Below, piece by piece: positions 10,985 through 19,790 of a stretch of DNA of 64,000 bases. This stretch comes from Klebsiella aerogenes (lineage in GTDB: Bacteria; Pseudomonadota; Gammaproteobacteria; Enterobacterales; Enterobacteriaceae), in assembly GCA_029027985.1 (NCBI GenBank), contig CP119076.1, positions 1,240,001-1,304,000 on the forward strand, in the 5' to 3' direction. The translations under genes and the position numbers were made by a program. Each line of letters opens with the position of its first letter. Position 1 is the first letter of the stretch. The notes beneath the pieces are model-generated. The model saw only the letters and a program-made list of their open reading frames with translations. It was not told the origin of the DNA and ran no database searches.

Positions 10985-12499
10985 ATGACGGCATTAGAAC
11001 AAGCTTTGGTGCCCGTGGCGAAGATTGTCGGGGGAAATAAGCGTTACCCCGGCGTCGTCGCGCTGGATAACGTTGATTTTACCCTATCAAAGGGTGAGGT
11101 TCGGGCTCTGCTGGGAAAGAATGGCGCGGGGAAATCAACGCTTATTCGCCTGCTAACCGGTAGCGAAAGCCCCGATAGTGGTGAAATTTGGTTGGGGGGA
11201 ACCCGTCTTGAGGGGAACGATGCGACACTGACCCGGCGCGCGGCGGAGTTAGGCGTCAGAGCGGTATACCAGGAGCTGAGCCTGGTTGAAGGGTTAACCG
11301 TTGCGGAAAACCTCTGTCTTGGCCAGTGGCCTCGCCGTAATGGTATGGTTGATCGGACGATGATGGTTCACCAGGCCGCAGAGGCGCTGGCGGCCCTTGG
11401 TGTTGATGTCGCACCTGATGCGCTGGTCGACACGCTGAGTCCGGCGCAAAAGCAACTGGTGGAGATCGCCCGCGTGATGAAAGGTCAGCCGCAGGTGGTC
11501 ATCCTTGATGAACCGACGAGTTCGCTGGCCAATGCGGAAGTTGAGCTGGTGATCAACGCGGTAAAACGGATGTCGGCGCTGGGCGTTGCGGTAATTTATG
11601 TGAGTCACCGCATGGAGGAAATCCGCCGAATCGCCTCTTGCGCAACCATCATGCGCGATGGCCAGGTGGCGGGAGATGTTACCCTGGAGAGCACGACAAC
11701 TCAGGAAATTGTTTCATTGATGTTGGGCAGGGAACATATTGATCTGCCGCTGGTGAAATCCGATACCTCGCTCACGACGCCGGTTCTGCGGGTGGCCCAA
11801 CTATGCCACCCGCCTAAGCTGCATAATATTAGCTTTACGTTACACCGTGGCGAAGTATTGGGGATTGCCGGGTTACTGGGGTCGGGCCGCAGTGAGTTAC
11901 TCAAGGCTATCATCGGGTTAGAATCGTTTTCCAGCGGAAACATTACGCTGAAAGGCGTGAGTATTCCGCGACCAGAATATACCGCAATGCTTAAAAACGG
12001 CGTGGGCTATACCCCGGAAAACCGTAAGGAAGCGGGGATTATTCCGCTACTGGGTGTGGATGAAAATACGGTGATGACTAACCGGCATAAGGTGAGTCAA
12101 CGCGGTGTATTAAACTGGCAGCGGATTCAGGAGTTGACGGCGGTAACGATGAGTCGGATGACGGTCAAAGCGGCGACTACGCAGACTGCAATCGGGACAT
12201 TATCGGGTGGCAATCAACAAAAAGTCGTGATCGGGCGCTGGGTTTATGCCGGGAGTGAAATCTTATTTCTTGATGAACCAACGCGTGGCGTCGATATTGA
12301 AGCCAAGCAACAGATATATCGTATTGTGCGGGAGTTAGCCGCTGAAGGTAAAAGCGTCATATTCATTTCCAGTGAAATAGAAGAGCTGCCTCTAGTTTGC
12401 GATCGCATTTTGCTTTTGCAAAATGGCGAATTCACCCGTGAGCTTTTAGCCCCTGTAAATGTCGACCAATTAATGTCGGCAATTTTATCCACGCATTAG
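10985..12499 (+). CDS. yphE: YphE sugar ABC transporter ATPase (CUT2 type)
   Basis: The 504 residues contain two ABC modules in tandem, as in MglA, RbsA and AraG. The N-terminal module has Walker A GKNGAGKST, a degenerate signature LSPAQKQLVEIA and Walker B VVILDEPTSS. The C-terminal module has the divergent P-loop GLLGSGRSELL, a full signature LSGGNQQKVVIGR and Walker B EILFLDEPTRGVD. These are the usual CUT2 asymmetries. It should power uptake of the YphF ligand through YphD. It lies 33 bp after yphF and 27 bp before yphD. Confidence 0.94.
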   Translation: MTALEQALVPVAKIVGGNKRYPGVVALDNVDFTLSKGEVRALLGKNGAGKSTLIRLLTGSESPDSGEIWLGGTRLEGNDATLTRRAAELGVRAVYQELSLVEGLTVAENLCLGQWPRRNGMVDRTMMVHQAAEALAALGVDVAPDALVDTLSPAQKQLVEIARVMKGQPQVVILDEPTSSLANAEVELVINAVKRMSALGVAVIYVSHRMEEIRRIASCATIMRDGQVAGDVTLESTTTQEIVSLMLGREHIDLPLVKSDTSLTTPVLRVAQLCHPPKLHNISFTLHRGEVLGIAGLLGSGRSELLKAIIGLESFSSGNITLKGVSIPRPEYTAMLKNGVGYTPENRKEAGIIPLLGVDENTVMTNRHKVSQRGVLNWQRIQELTAVTMSRMTVKAATTQTAIGTLSGGNQQKVVIGRWVYAGSEILFLDEPTRGVDIEAKQQIYRIVRELAAEGKSVIFISSEIEELPLVCDRILLLQNGEFTRELLAPVNVDQLMSAILSTH

Positions 12500-12526
12500 C
12501 CATTACGTATACTGAGGAACTAAAAG

Positions 12527-13525
12527 ATGTCTGCCTCACCATTAACACTGCCGCAAGGCAAAAGTGTCACACCGAAGCAGTTTATTAGTCGTCATATTAA
12601 TGAGATTGGCCTGTTGGTGGTCATCGCTATTTTATATTTGGTGTTTTCATTTAACGCGCCGGGATTTATTTCGTTAAATAACCAAATGAACGTGCTCCGT
12701 GATGCTGCAACGATTGGGATTGCCGCATGGGCTATGACACTTATTATTATTTCCGGTGAGATCGATGTTAGCGTTGGGCCAATGGTGGCGTTTATCTCTG
12801 TTTGCCTGGCTTTTCTTCTACAGTTTCATGTGCCGCTTAGCGTAGCTTGCCTGCTGGTTCTACTATTAGGCGCTGCGTTGGGTACGCTTGCCGGCGTGTT
12901 ACGGGGGATATTCAATGTTCCCAGTTTTGTTGCCACATTAGGTTTATGGAGCGCATTACGCGGTATGGGGCTGTTTATGACCAATGCGCTTCCGGTACCC
13001 ATCGATGAAAATGAGGTATTGGACTGGCTCGGTGGCCAACTTTTTGGCATTCCCGTATCGGCATTAATTATGCTGGTTCTCTTCATCATTTTTGTCTTTA
13101 TCAGTCGCAAGACCGCATTTGGTCGTTCTGTCTTTGCCACTGGCGGCAATGCGACAGCGGCCCAGCTATGCGGAATTAATGTCAAGCGAGTGCGTATTTT
13201 GATTTTTACGCTTTCTGGTCTGCTGGCTGCGATCACCGGGATTCTTTTGGCGGCAAGGCTTGGTTCGGGTAATGCGGGGGCAGCGAACGGTCTGGAATTT
13301 GATGTTATTGCTGCGGTGGTCGTAGGAGGCACTGCGCTGTCGGGGGGCCGTGGTTCGTTGTTTGGTACTTTATTAGGTGTATTGGTTATTACTCTTATTG
13401 GCAATGGGTTAGTGCTGTTGGGCATCAACTCTTTCTTCCAGCAGGTTGTTCGCGGATTAATTATTGTTGTAGCAGTGCTGGCTAATATATTGCTAACCCA
13501 ACGCAACAATAAACTCAAACATTAA
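12527..13525 (+). CDS. yphD: YphD sugar ABC transporter permease
   Basis: The 332 residues are mostly hydrophobic, with about eight to ten membrane segments, and belong to the BPD_transp_2 family (RbsC, XylH). Typical sequences are WAMTLIIISGEIDVSVGPMVAF, RGIFNVPSFVATLGLWSALRGM and the loop LEFDVIAAVVVGGTALSGGRGSLFGTLLGV. It forms the inner-membrane channel of the YphDEF importer. A ribosome site GAGGAAC precedes the ATG. The same length as E. coli YphD makes the assignment firm; the substrate is unknown. Confidence 0.94.
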   Translation: MSASPLTLPQGKSVTPKQFISRHINEIGLLVVIAILYLVFSFNAPGFISLNNQMNVLRDAATIGIAAWAMTLIIISGEIDVSVGPMVAFISVCLAFLLQFHVPLSVACLLVLLLGAALGTLAGVLRGIFNVPSFVATLGLWSALRGMGLFMTNALPVPIDENEVLDWLGGQLFGIPVSALIMLVLFIIFVFISRKTAFGRSVFATGGNATAAQLCGINVKRVRILIFTLSGLLAAITGILLAARLGSGNAGAANGLEFDVIAAVVVGGTALSGGRGSLFGTLLGVLVITLIGNGLVLLGINSFFQQVVRGLIIVVAVLANILLTQRNNKLKH

Positions 13526-13552
13526 TGTTCATTAATTTGTCTAGAGGGAATT

Positions 13553-14614
13553 ATGAAAACAATGTTGGCTGCTTTTTTACCAGGGAATTCCACCGTTGAG
13601 CTTAGAGAGGTTCCTGTGCCAACCCCTGGGATTAATCAAGTTCTGATTAAAATGAAATCATCAGGAATTTGCGGTAGTGACGTACATTATATATATCATC
13701 AGCATCGTGGTACTGCTGCCGCACCGGACAAACCTCTGTACCAGGGTTTTATTAACGGCCATGAACCTTGTGGACAAATCGTTGAAACGGGGATGGGGTG
13801 CCGACACTTTAAAGCGGGTGACCGGGTCCTGGTTTATCATATTTCCGGTTGTGGGTTTTGTTCCAATTGTCGCCGTGGTTTCCCTATCTCCTGTACTGGA
13901 GAAGGCAAAGCCGCCTATGGCTGGCAGCGCGATGGCGGTCATGCAGAATATTTATTGGCGGAAGAAAAAGATCTGATTCATCTCCCCGATGCCCTGAGCT
14001 ATGAAGATGGCGCGTTTATTAGCTGCGGTGTCGGGACCGCGTATGAAGGTATTTTACGTGGCGAAGTATCCGGCAGCGACAACGTTCTGGTCGTTGGCTT
14101 AGGCCCTGTCGGCATGATGGCCATGATGTTGGCGAAAGGGCGCGGTGCGAAACGTGTGATAGGCGTCGATATGCTGCCGGAACGTCTGGCGACGGCAAAG
14201 CAGTTGGGGGTGATGGATAACGGATTCCTGGCAACAACGGAGAACCTTCCGGCGCTGATTGCCGAACTGACGCGCGGCGGCGCGGATGTGGCGCTCGATT
14301 GTTCTGGTAATGCGTCTGGTCGTCTGTTGGCGCTGCAGTCTACTGCGGATTGGGGGCGGGTAGTCTATATCGGTGAAACCGGGAAAGTTGAATTTGAAGT
14401 GAGCGCGGATCTGATGCATCACCAGCGGCGTATTATTGGTTCCTGGGTGACCAGCTTGTTCCATATGGAAAAATGCGCCCGCGATCTGACCGACTGGAAG
14501 CTGTGGCCGCATAGCGCCATTACGCATCGTTTTTCTCTTGAGCAGGCGGGGGAAGCCTATGCGCTGATGGCGAGCGGTAAATGCGGAAAAGTGGTGATTA
14601 ACTTTCCGGATTAG
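13553..14614 (+). CDS. yphC: YphC zinc-dependent alcohol/polyol dehydrogenase
   Basis: A medium-chain dehydrogenase/reductase of 353 residues. Catalytic-zinc ligands are in SSGICGSDVHY and GHEPCGQI; the structural zinc loop is CGFCSNCRRGFPISC; the Rossmann motif is VLVVGLGPVGMMAMMLAKGRGA, followed by VIGVDMLPERL with an acidic residue suggesting NAD preference. Relatives oxidise polyols or sugars (sorbitol, threonine or galactitol-phosphate dehydrogenases). In this operon it probably oxidises the imported substrate or its derivative. It starts 28 bp after yphD and ends 8 bp before yphB. Confidence 0.93.
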   Translation: MKTMLAAFLPGNSTVELREVPVPTPGINQVLIKMKSSGICGSDVHYIYHQHRGTAAAPDKPLYQGFINGHEPCGQIVETGMGCRHFKAGDRVLVYHISGCGFCSNCRRGFPISCTGEGKAAYGWQRDGGHAEYLLAEEKDLIHLPDALSYEDGAFISCGVGTAYEGILRGEVSGSDNVLVVGLGPVGMMAMMLAKGRGAKRVIGVDMLPERLATAKQLGVMDNGFLATTENLPALIAELTRGGADVALDCSGNASGRLLALQSTADWGRVVYIGETGKVEFEVSADLMHHQRRIIGSWVTSLFHMEKCARDLTDWKLWPHSAITHRFSLEQAGEAYALMASGKCGKVVINFPD

Positions 14615-14622
14615 GGGGGCAG

Positions 14623-15504
14623 ATGACTCTTTATATGTTGGAAAATGGAGAGCTGCGGCTTCAGGTTGCGGAGCAGGGCGGCGCGATTGAGGGGCTATGG
14701 TGGCTATGTCAGGGGAAAGCGATCCCAGTGCTGCGCCCGGGGTTGCAAAGCGAGATAGCGGTAGAATCGTCTTGTTTCCCGCTCGTGCCATTCGGTAACC
14801 GGGTCAGTGGGAATCGGTTTTGCTCACCTGCAGGAGAGCATCAGCTGCAGCCCAACGTTGAGTGGGACAGCCATTATCTTCACGGCGATGGCTGGCTGAA
14901 CCTCTGGCGCTGCGTTGAGCAATCTCCGACGCAGATTAAATTAGAATATGTCCAGCGAAGTGGTGTTTATCTCTATACCGCGCAGCAGATTTTTACCCTG
15001 AACGAGAGCTGGCTTGAGGTCGAACTGGTTGTCACTAATGATGGGGATTTGTTGCCATTCGGTCTGGGCTGGCACCCCTATTTCCCGTTGTCTCCGGGAA
15101 CCCGCGTGCAGGCGCATACCACCGGCTATTGGCTCGAGAAAGAGCACTGGCTAACTGGAGAGCACCAGGACAGCTTGCCGACGGAGCTGGATTTCAATCA
15201 ACCCGCTCCGTTGCCTGCTCATTGGGTGAATAATGGCTTTTCCGGCTGGGACGGTGCTGTGGTCATCCAGCAACCCGATCTGGGGTATCAGCTTTCTATG
15301 GTCACCGACCCGCCTGCGCCTTGTTATTTCGTTTTTGTTTCCGACCCGGCCTTTGATAAGGGTTATGCTTTTGATTTCTTCTGTTTTGAGCCAATGAGCC
15401 ATGCCCCTGACGACCACCATCGCCCGGGCTTTGGCCAGTTGACGATGTTGCCATGCGGCGAAAGCATGCGGCAAAAAATGACACTGAAGATTCATTCTCG
15501 TTAA
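14623..15504 (+). CDS. yphB: YphB aldose 1-epimerase family protein
   Basis: A galactose-mutarotase-like protein of 293 residues, close to E. coli YphB. Conserved blocks include VPFGNRVSGNRF, the histidine-containing HYLHGDGWLNLW, GLGWHPYFPL and the acidic FFCFEPMSHAPD near the C-terminus, which correspond to the sugar-binding arginine, catalytic histidines and acid of the family. It would interconvert anomers of the sugar handled by the operon. It is the last gene; a perfect GAAA-loop hairpin follows at 15513-15532. Confidence 0.92.
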   Translation: MTLYMLENGELRLQVAEQGGAIEGLWWLCQGKAIPVLRPGLQSEIAVESSCFPLVPFGNRVSGNRFCSPAGEHQLQPNVEWDSHYLHGDGWLNLWRCVEQSPTQIKLEYVQRSGVYLYTAQQIFTLNESWLEVELVVTNDGDLLPFGLGWHPYFPLSPGTRVQAHTTGYWLEKEHWLTGEHQDSLPTELDFNQPAPLPAHWVNNGFSGWDGAVVIQQPDLGYQLSMVTDPPAPCYFVFVSDPAFDKGYAFDFFCFEPMSHAPDDHHRPGFGQLTMLPCGESMRQKMTLKIHSR

Positions 15505-15512
15505 GCGCCGGA

Positions 15513-15532
15513 CCTGCCCGGAAACGGGCAGG
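15513..15532 (+). terminator. Perfect 8-bp hairpin with GAAA loop after yphB
   Basis: CCTGCCCG-GAAA-CGGGCAGG is a perfect 8-bp stem closed by a GNRA-type tetraloop, nine bases after the yphB stop codon. No T tract follows, so it may protect or process the 3' end of the yph mRNA rather than act as a classical intrinsic terminator. Confidence 0.6.
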
Positions 15533-15595
15533 AAACTCCACCTTGCAGCTTTTATCGTTTCTCGCCAGACTATCGCTTCCGTTCAGGAGGGAATC

Positions 15596-16732
15596 ATGGT
15601 CTTGCACTCCACGCGCTGGCTGGCGCTTAGCTATTTCACCTACTTTTTTAGTTACGGCATTTTTCTACCATTCTGGAGCGTTTGGCTGGCAGGCGTCGGC
15701 CTGACGCCGGAAACTATCGGCGTACTACTCGGCGCCGGACTGGTGGCGCGTTTTCTCGGCAGTCTGCTGATCGCGCCGCGAGTCAGCGATCCTTCCCGTC
15801 TGATTAGCGCGCTGCGTATCCTGGCATTGCTTACGCTGCTCTTCGCTCTCGCCTTCTGGGTCGGAGGGCCGGTGGCGTGGCTGATGGTGATTATTGTCGG
15901 CTTTAACCTCTTTTTCTCGCCGCTGGTGCCGTTAACCGACGCGCTGGCCAATACCTGGCAAAAACAGATAACGATGGACTATGGTCGGGTGCGTCTGTGG
16001 GGATCGATTGCCTTTGTCATCGGTTCGGCGTTGACCGGTAAGCTGGTTAGCCTGTTTGATTACCGGGCGATCTTGCTGATGCTCAGCCTTGGCATCGCCT
16101 CGATGCTGCTGGGGATGTTACTGAAACCCTCGGTGATGCCGCAGGGCGAAAGCCGCCATCAGGAGGCGGCCGGATTGCCGGCGTGGCTGACTCTGGTGCG
16201 GCAAAGTTGGCGCTTCCTTGCCTGCGTCAGTTTATTGCAAGGGGCGCATGCCGCCTACTATGGCTTTAGCGCGCTGTACTGGCAGCAGGCCGGTTATTCG
16301 GCCTCTGCCGTCGGCTATTTGTGGTCGCTCGGCGTTGTCGCCGAAGTGGTGATTTTCGCGCTAAGTAAAAAGGTTTTCCGCCGCTTTAGCGCCCGCGATT
16401 TGCTACTGCTCTCCGCGGTATGCGGTGTCGCGCGCTGGGCTATCATGGGCTGGACCACTGACCTGCCGTGGCTGCTCGTCGCGCAGATCCTGCACTGCGG
16501 AACCTTCACCGTCTGCCATCTGGCGGCCATGCGCTATATCGCCGCCCGACAGGGAAGCGAAGTCATCCGTCTGCAGGCCGTCTACTCGGCGGTAGCGATG
16601 GGCGGCAGTATTGCGGTGATGACGGTGTTTGCCGGATTCCTCTACCAGCATCTGCATCAGGGAGTCTTCTGGGTGATGGCTCTGGTGGCGCTACCGGCGT
16701 TGATCGTTCGACCGAAGGCGGTAAGCGCCTAG
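15596..16732 (+). CDS. hcaT: HcaT, MFS transporter (3-phenylpropionate type)
   Basis: Major facilitator permease of 378 residues with about twelve hydrophobic segments, closely following E. coli HcaT (MVLHSTRWLALSYFTYFFSYGIFLPFWSVWL; LQGAHAAYYGFSALYW; GTFTVCHLAAMRYIAARQG). E. coli HcaT is a presumed proton-driven importer of 3-phenylpropionate. Here the dioxygenase genes hcaREFCBD are absent from the neighbourhood, so the substrate is less certain. An AGGAGG ribosome site precedes the ATG. Its stop overlaps the convergent csiE stop by 4 bp. Confidence 0.92.
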   Translation: MVLHSTRWLALSYFTYFFSYGIFLPFWSVWLAGVGLTPETIGVLLGAGLVARFLGSLLIAPRVSDPSRLISALRILALLTLLFALAFWVGGPVAWLMVIIVGFNLFFSPLVPLTDALANTWQKQITMDYGRVRLWGSIAFVIGSALTGKLVSLFDYRAILLMLSLGIASMLLGMLLKPSVMPQGESRHQEAAGLPAWLTLVRQSWRFLACVSLLQGAHAAYYGFSALYWQQAGYSASAVGYLWSLGVVAEVVIFALSKKVFRRFSARDLLLLSAVCGVARWAIMGWTTDLPWLLVAQILHCGTFTVCHLAAMRYIAARQGSEVIRLQAVYSAVAMGGSIAVMTVFAGFLYQHLHQGVFWVMALVALPALIVRPKAVSA

Positions 16733-18006
16733 CGCTCAAGCATTTTACAGATTTGCTGCCGCTGGTGATCGCTGAAACTCTCTTCAGCATGAAACAGCGG
16801 CGGCGAAAACAACGGTAGCGCGATGGTATAGGGGGTGACGACGAGAGTGACATCCTTCGGCGCGCCTTCTTTCTGAAACTGCGCCACGCTTAAATACTTA
16901 ATGTTCAGCGGCAGCAACGTCAACTCCCGCAACTGCAGTTCCAGCGCCTGTTCCAGTTCGCTATTCTCGCGGGTCAACAGCACCACCTGTTTTTCATGCA
17001 AATCGTTTTTCTGCATCAGCCAGGCGCCGAAGATTACCGCAATTAAGCTGACTTCTTCCTGATTAAATTGAATATGATAGGCCGTTTCGAAATCGCGTAA
17101 CGCGTTCTGAGTGGTGCGCATCAGGCGTGGATACAGACGACCGATCTCTTCCGGCAGGGCGTTGTCGATACCGATGGCGAAGACGCTGCGATTGAGCGCC
17201 TGCGAAAGATGGATATAGAGCTGATCGCTTAACCCCTGTTCATCGCTGAACGGATGGCCCGCCAGCGTCTGGAATCGGTGGATCAGCCCGGAAATCGCCA
17301 GATGCAGACGTCTATCCTGCTGGTGGCCGTCGTGAATCGGATCCGGCGTTTTCAACAGCATAAACAGCAGCGTCAGGAACAGTTGTTCGCCAGCGTGGGG
17401 CGTTGCGCTGACCCGACGCTGCCAGTGGCGGACGATTTCGGCCGCGAGGTTAAATTCCGCCGCCGCTTGCGCCCAGTGGCGTTGCTGGTGAGTGAAATCC
17501 GGCGATTGGCCGAGATGATGCTGCAGCAGGCAGTATTGCAGATACAAACGCAGGAACTGCCCGTCCCGACAGTCAAACTGACGGTTCAACGCGCGCGCGC
17601 AGCGGTTCACCAACGCCTGAAGATTGGTATCATCATATAAGGTTCGGGCGATACCCTGCTGTTTAAGCTGCGTTTTTAACGCCGGGGTAAAATGGTGATG
17701 AACAAAATGCGGACACAGGCGCAGCCCGCGCCGTAAAGCGTGCAGCAAACACAGGCGTTGGTCGAGCGCGGCGCCTTCAATCCGATAGCTGCCGTCCATC
17801 TGCGACGCGAGGGTCAGTCGATGATAACGCTGAATTTCGCGTCCCGTCTCCGCGATATCCTGTTGGGCCGTCGCCTCATCCACCTGGTTGAGCCTGACCA
17901 GTTGTTGCGGCGTGACAGAGTGTCCCGGCAGATAGAACATCAGGAGCACCTGGCTACGGCGCTGTGGACTGGAAAGGGCAGATGGTGGTTCAATCACTGT
18001 CATCAT
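16729..18006 (-). CDS. csiE: CsiE, stationary-phase-inducible PRD-domain protein
   Basis: The 425 residues align with E. coli CsiE. Helix-turn-helix-like N-terminal sequences are followed by PTS-regulation-domain-like repeats (LNRSVFAIGIDNALPEEIGRLYPRLMR) and a PTS-IIB-like C-terminus, the arrangement of BglG/LicR-type regulators, although CsiE has no proven target. E. coli csiE depends on RpoS and cAMP-CRP. It is convergent with hcaT (4-bp stop overlap) and divergent from the DUF1007 gene across 124 bp. Confidence 0.92.
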   Translation of the reverse strand: MMTVIEPPSALSSPQRRSQVLLMFYLPGHSVTPQQLVRLNQVDEATAQQDIAETGREIQRYHRLTLASQMDGSYRIEGAALDQRLCLLHALRRGLRLCPHFVHHHFTPALKTQLKQQGIARTLYDDTNLQALVNRCARALNRQFDCRDGQFLRLYLQYCLLQHHLGQSPDFTHQQRHWAQAAAEFNLAAEIVRHWQRRVSATPHAGEQLFLTLLFMLLKTPDPIHDGHQQDRRLHLAISGLIHRFQTLAGHPFSDEQGLSDQLYIHLSQALNRSVFAIGIDNALPEEIGRLYPRLMRTTQNALRDFETAYHIQFNQEEVSLIAVIFGAWLMQKNDLHEKQVVLLTRENSELEQALELQLRELTLLPLNIKYLSVAQFQKEGAPKDVTLVVTPYTIALPLFSPPLFHAEESFSDHQRQQICKMLER

Positions 18007-18130
18007 CTGGTAAGTTCCAGTTAGGGGTTCTGTTAAGAATAGCCAAAGGATGAAGGGCGAGCAGGGCGGTCAGCAGTCTTTAGATCAGGATTGCTGGAGA
18101 AGTTCACAGAATTTTTCACGTGAGGAATAG

Positions 18131-18769
18131 ATGAAGAGAGTGAAACAATGCGTCAGTACGGTATTTTTCATGGTTTTATCATTTTCTGCCGTAGCGCATC
18201 CGCATAGCTTCATCAGTCTGCACAGCGAAGTCGTGGTCAAAGACGGTCTGTTGACCGGTTTTAAAATGCGCTGGACGATGGACGAAATCACCTCATCGGA
18301 TCTGCTCTATGACGCCGGGAATGCCAAACCGGGCAGCGAAGTCTGGAAAAAGCTGGCGGCGGAGGTCATGGCCAACGTGCTTGGACAGCATTATTTCAGC
18401 GAGCTATGGCACAACGGTCAGCGGGTTAAATTTGCTAACCGACCGGATGGCTATGGCCTTGCGCGTAGCGGGATGCAGGCGGTGCTGACCTTTACATTGC
18501 CGCTGGCGACGCCGCAGCCGATCGCCGGACAGACCTTCACGCTCTCTACCTTCGACCCGACTTACTACGTTGATATGTTTTATGACCAGGATAGCGATTT
18601 TTCGTTGCCTGCCGACGTGCGGAGCTCCTGTAAGGCAGCGGTGATGACGCCGAAACCAAACGATAAAATGCTGTCTTACGCGCAATCGCTTGATAAAGCG
18701 GATGCGCCGCCGGAAGAGATGGATCTGGGCAACTATTTCGCCCAGAAGGTGACGCTGACATGTCAGTAG
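18131..18769 (+). CDS. DUF1007 family periplasmic protein, metal transport partner
   Basis: A 212-residue DUF1007 protein with an N-terminal signal peptide (MKRVKQCVSTVFFMVLSFSAVAHPH, probable cleavage after VAHA-like VA). The mature N-terminus HPHSFISL is histidine-rich and conserved in the family. Typical blocks MRWTMDEITSSDLLYDA and FDPTYYVDMFYDQD are present. The family is almost always found beside or fused to NicO-type nickel/cobalt exporters, as here, where its last 10 bp overlap the exporter gene. A periplasmic metal-binding or export-partner role is inferred. E. coli K-12 lacks the pair at this site. Confidence 0.85.
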   Translation: MKRVKQCVSTVFFMVLSFSAVAHPHSFISLHSEVVVKDGLLTGFKMRWTMDEITSSDLLYDAGNAKPGSEVWKKLAAEVMANVLGQHYFSELWHNGQRVKFANRPDGYGLARSGMQAVLTFTLPLATPQPIAGQTFTLSTFDPTYYVDMFYDQDSDFSLPADVRSSCKAAVMTPKPNDKMLSYAQSLDKADAPPEEMDLGNYFAQKVTLTCQ

Positions 18770-19740
18770 TCTTTACGCCGCGCGCGCGGGCCTCGCGCTG
18801 GAAACCGCTATGGCCGCTGGCGCTATTTCTGGCTCTGGCCGCCATTGGCGGTCTTTGGCTGTGGCTGGCCTGGCCGCAAGTGCTGCTGCAGAGCGCGGTA
18901 TGGCAGCGCTCGCTGAATCTTGAACTCAGCGCTCTGCTGCAGGCGGTGGCCGACAACCCGTCGGCGGCAGGATTATCGCTGCTCGGATTCAGTTTCGTCT
19001 ACGGTGTCCTGCACGCTCTGGGCCCCGGTCACGGTAAAATCATCATAACCACCTGGCTTGCCACTCACCCATCGAAGTTGAAATCGAGTATCGGTCTGAC
19101 GTTGGCGGCATCGCTGCTGCAGGGGCTGGTGGCGATCGTGTTGGTCGTGGTGGTATTGACGTTGCTGCAGCTTCCGGCGCGGCAACTGCATCTCAGTAGC
19201 TTCTGGCTGGAAAAGGGCAGTTATCTGCTGGTTGGCGTGTTGGGGCTTTTGCTGTGCGGGCGGGCGTTGAAAAAACTGCGTGTGTTGCTGCGACGGCCGA
19301 CCTTTACTGCTTTTACGCCGCAGCATGTGCATGATGAACACTGCGGCTGTGGCCATCAGCATCTTCCGGCGCCGGACCAGCTGCAAAGTGGCGACGACTG
19401 GCGCGCCAGGTTGGCCATTGTTCTGTCGATGGGGATGCGGCCCTGTTCCGGCGCGATTATGGTGCTGCTGTTCAGTAAGGTGATCGGCGTATTCAGCTGG
19501 GGTATGGCGGCGGCGCTGGCGATGGCCGCAGGCACTTCTCTGACCATCAGCGGGCTGGCGCTGCTGGTGCATGGATTCCGTCAGTTGGCGATCCGGCTCA
19601 GTCGGCACCAGGCGCCGGCGCTGTGGAAGCAGGTCGGCTGGGCGACGTTGGCGCTGGCCGGCGGCGTGGTGCTGCTGGCGGCCGCTATTGTGATGTGGAG
19701 TAGCGCGGTACCGCCGGGCGGCGGTTTGCGTCCGTTTTAA
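18760..19740 (+). CDS. NicO/RcnA-family nickel-cobalt transporter
   Basis: A 326-residue inner-membrane protein with about six to seven hydrophobic segments. The family signature HALGPGHGKIIITTWLATHP is at about residues 85-105, and a cytoplasmic or loop region HVHDEHCGCGHQHLP at about 188-202 is rich in His and Cys, fitting metal binding. A second motif SMGMRPCSGAIMVLLFSKV is also typical of NicO proteins. It is probably an exporter of Ni2+ or Co2+, although the metal is inferred. It is translationally coupled to the DUF1007 gene by a 10-bp overlap. Confidence 0.87.
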   Translation: MSVVFTPRARASRWKPLWPLALFLALAAIGGLWLWLAWPQVLLQSAVWQRSLNLELSALLQAVADNPSAAGLSLLGFSFVYGVLHALGPGHGKIIITTWLATHPSKLKSSIGLTLAASLLQGLVAIVLVVVVLTLLQLPARQLHLSSFWLEKGSYLLVGVLGLLLCGRALKKLRVLLRRPTFTAFTPQHVHDEHCGCGHQHLPAPDQLQSGDDWRARLAIVLSMGMRPCSGAIMVLLFSKVIGVFSWGMAAALAMAAGTSLTISGLALLVHGFRQLAIRLSRHQAPALWKQVGWATLALAGGVVLLAAAIVMWSSAVPPGGGLRPF

Positions 19741-19746
19741 AGGGAT

Positions 19747-19776
19747 AAAAAAAGGAAGCCGAGGCTTCCTTTTTTG
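19747..19776. terminator. Bidirectional terminator, NicO gene/suhB
   Basis: AAAAAAAGGAAGCC / GGCTTCCTTTTTT forms a short stem with A and T tracts on both sides between two convergent genes, so it can serve both. Confidence 0.9.
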
Positions 19777-19790
19777 CATCCAGCGAGAAA

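Noticed and set aside
19041-19779. Long minus-strand open frame opposite the NicO gene
   Set aside because: Product is dominated by Arg, Gln and His from reversed Leu/Ala codons; it is a shadow of the exporter gene.
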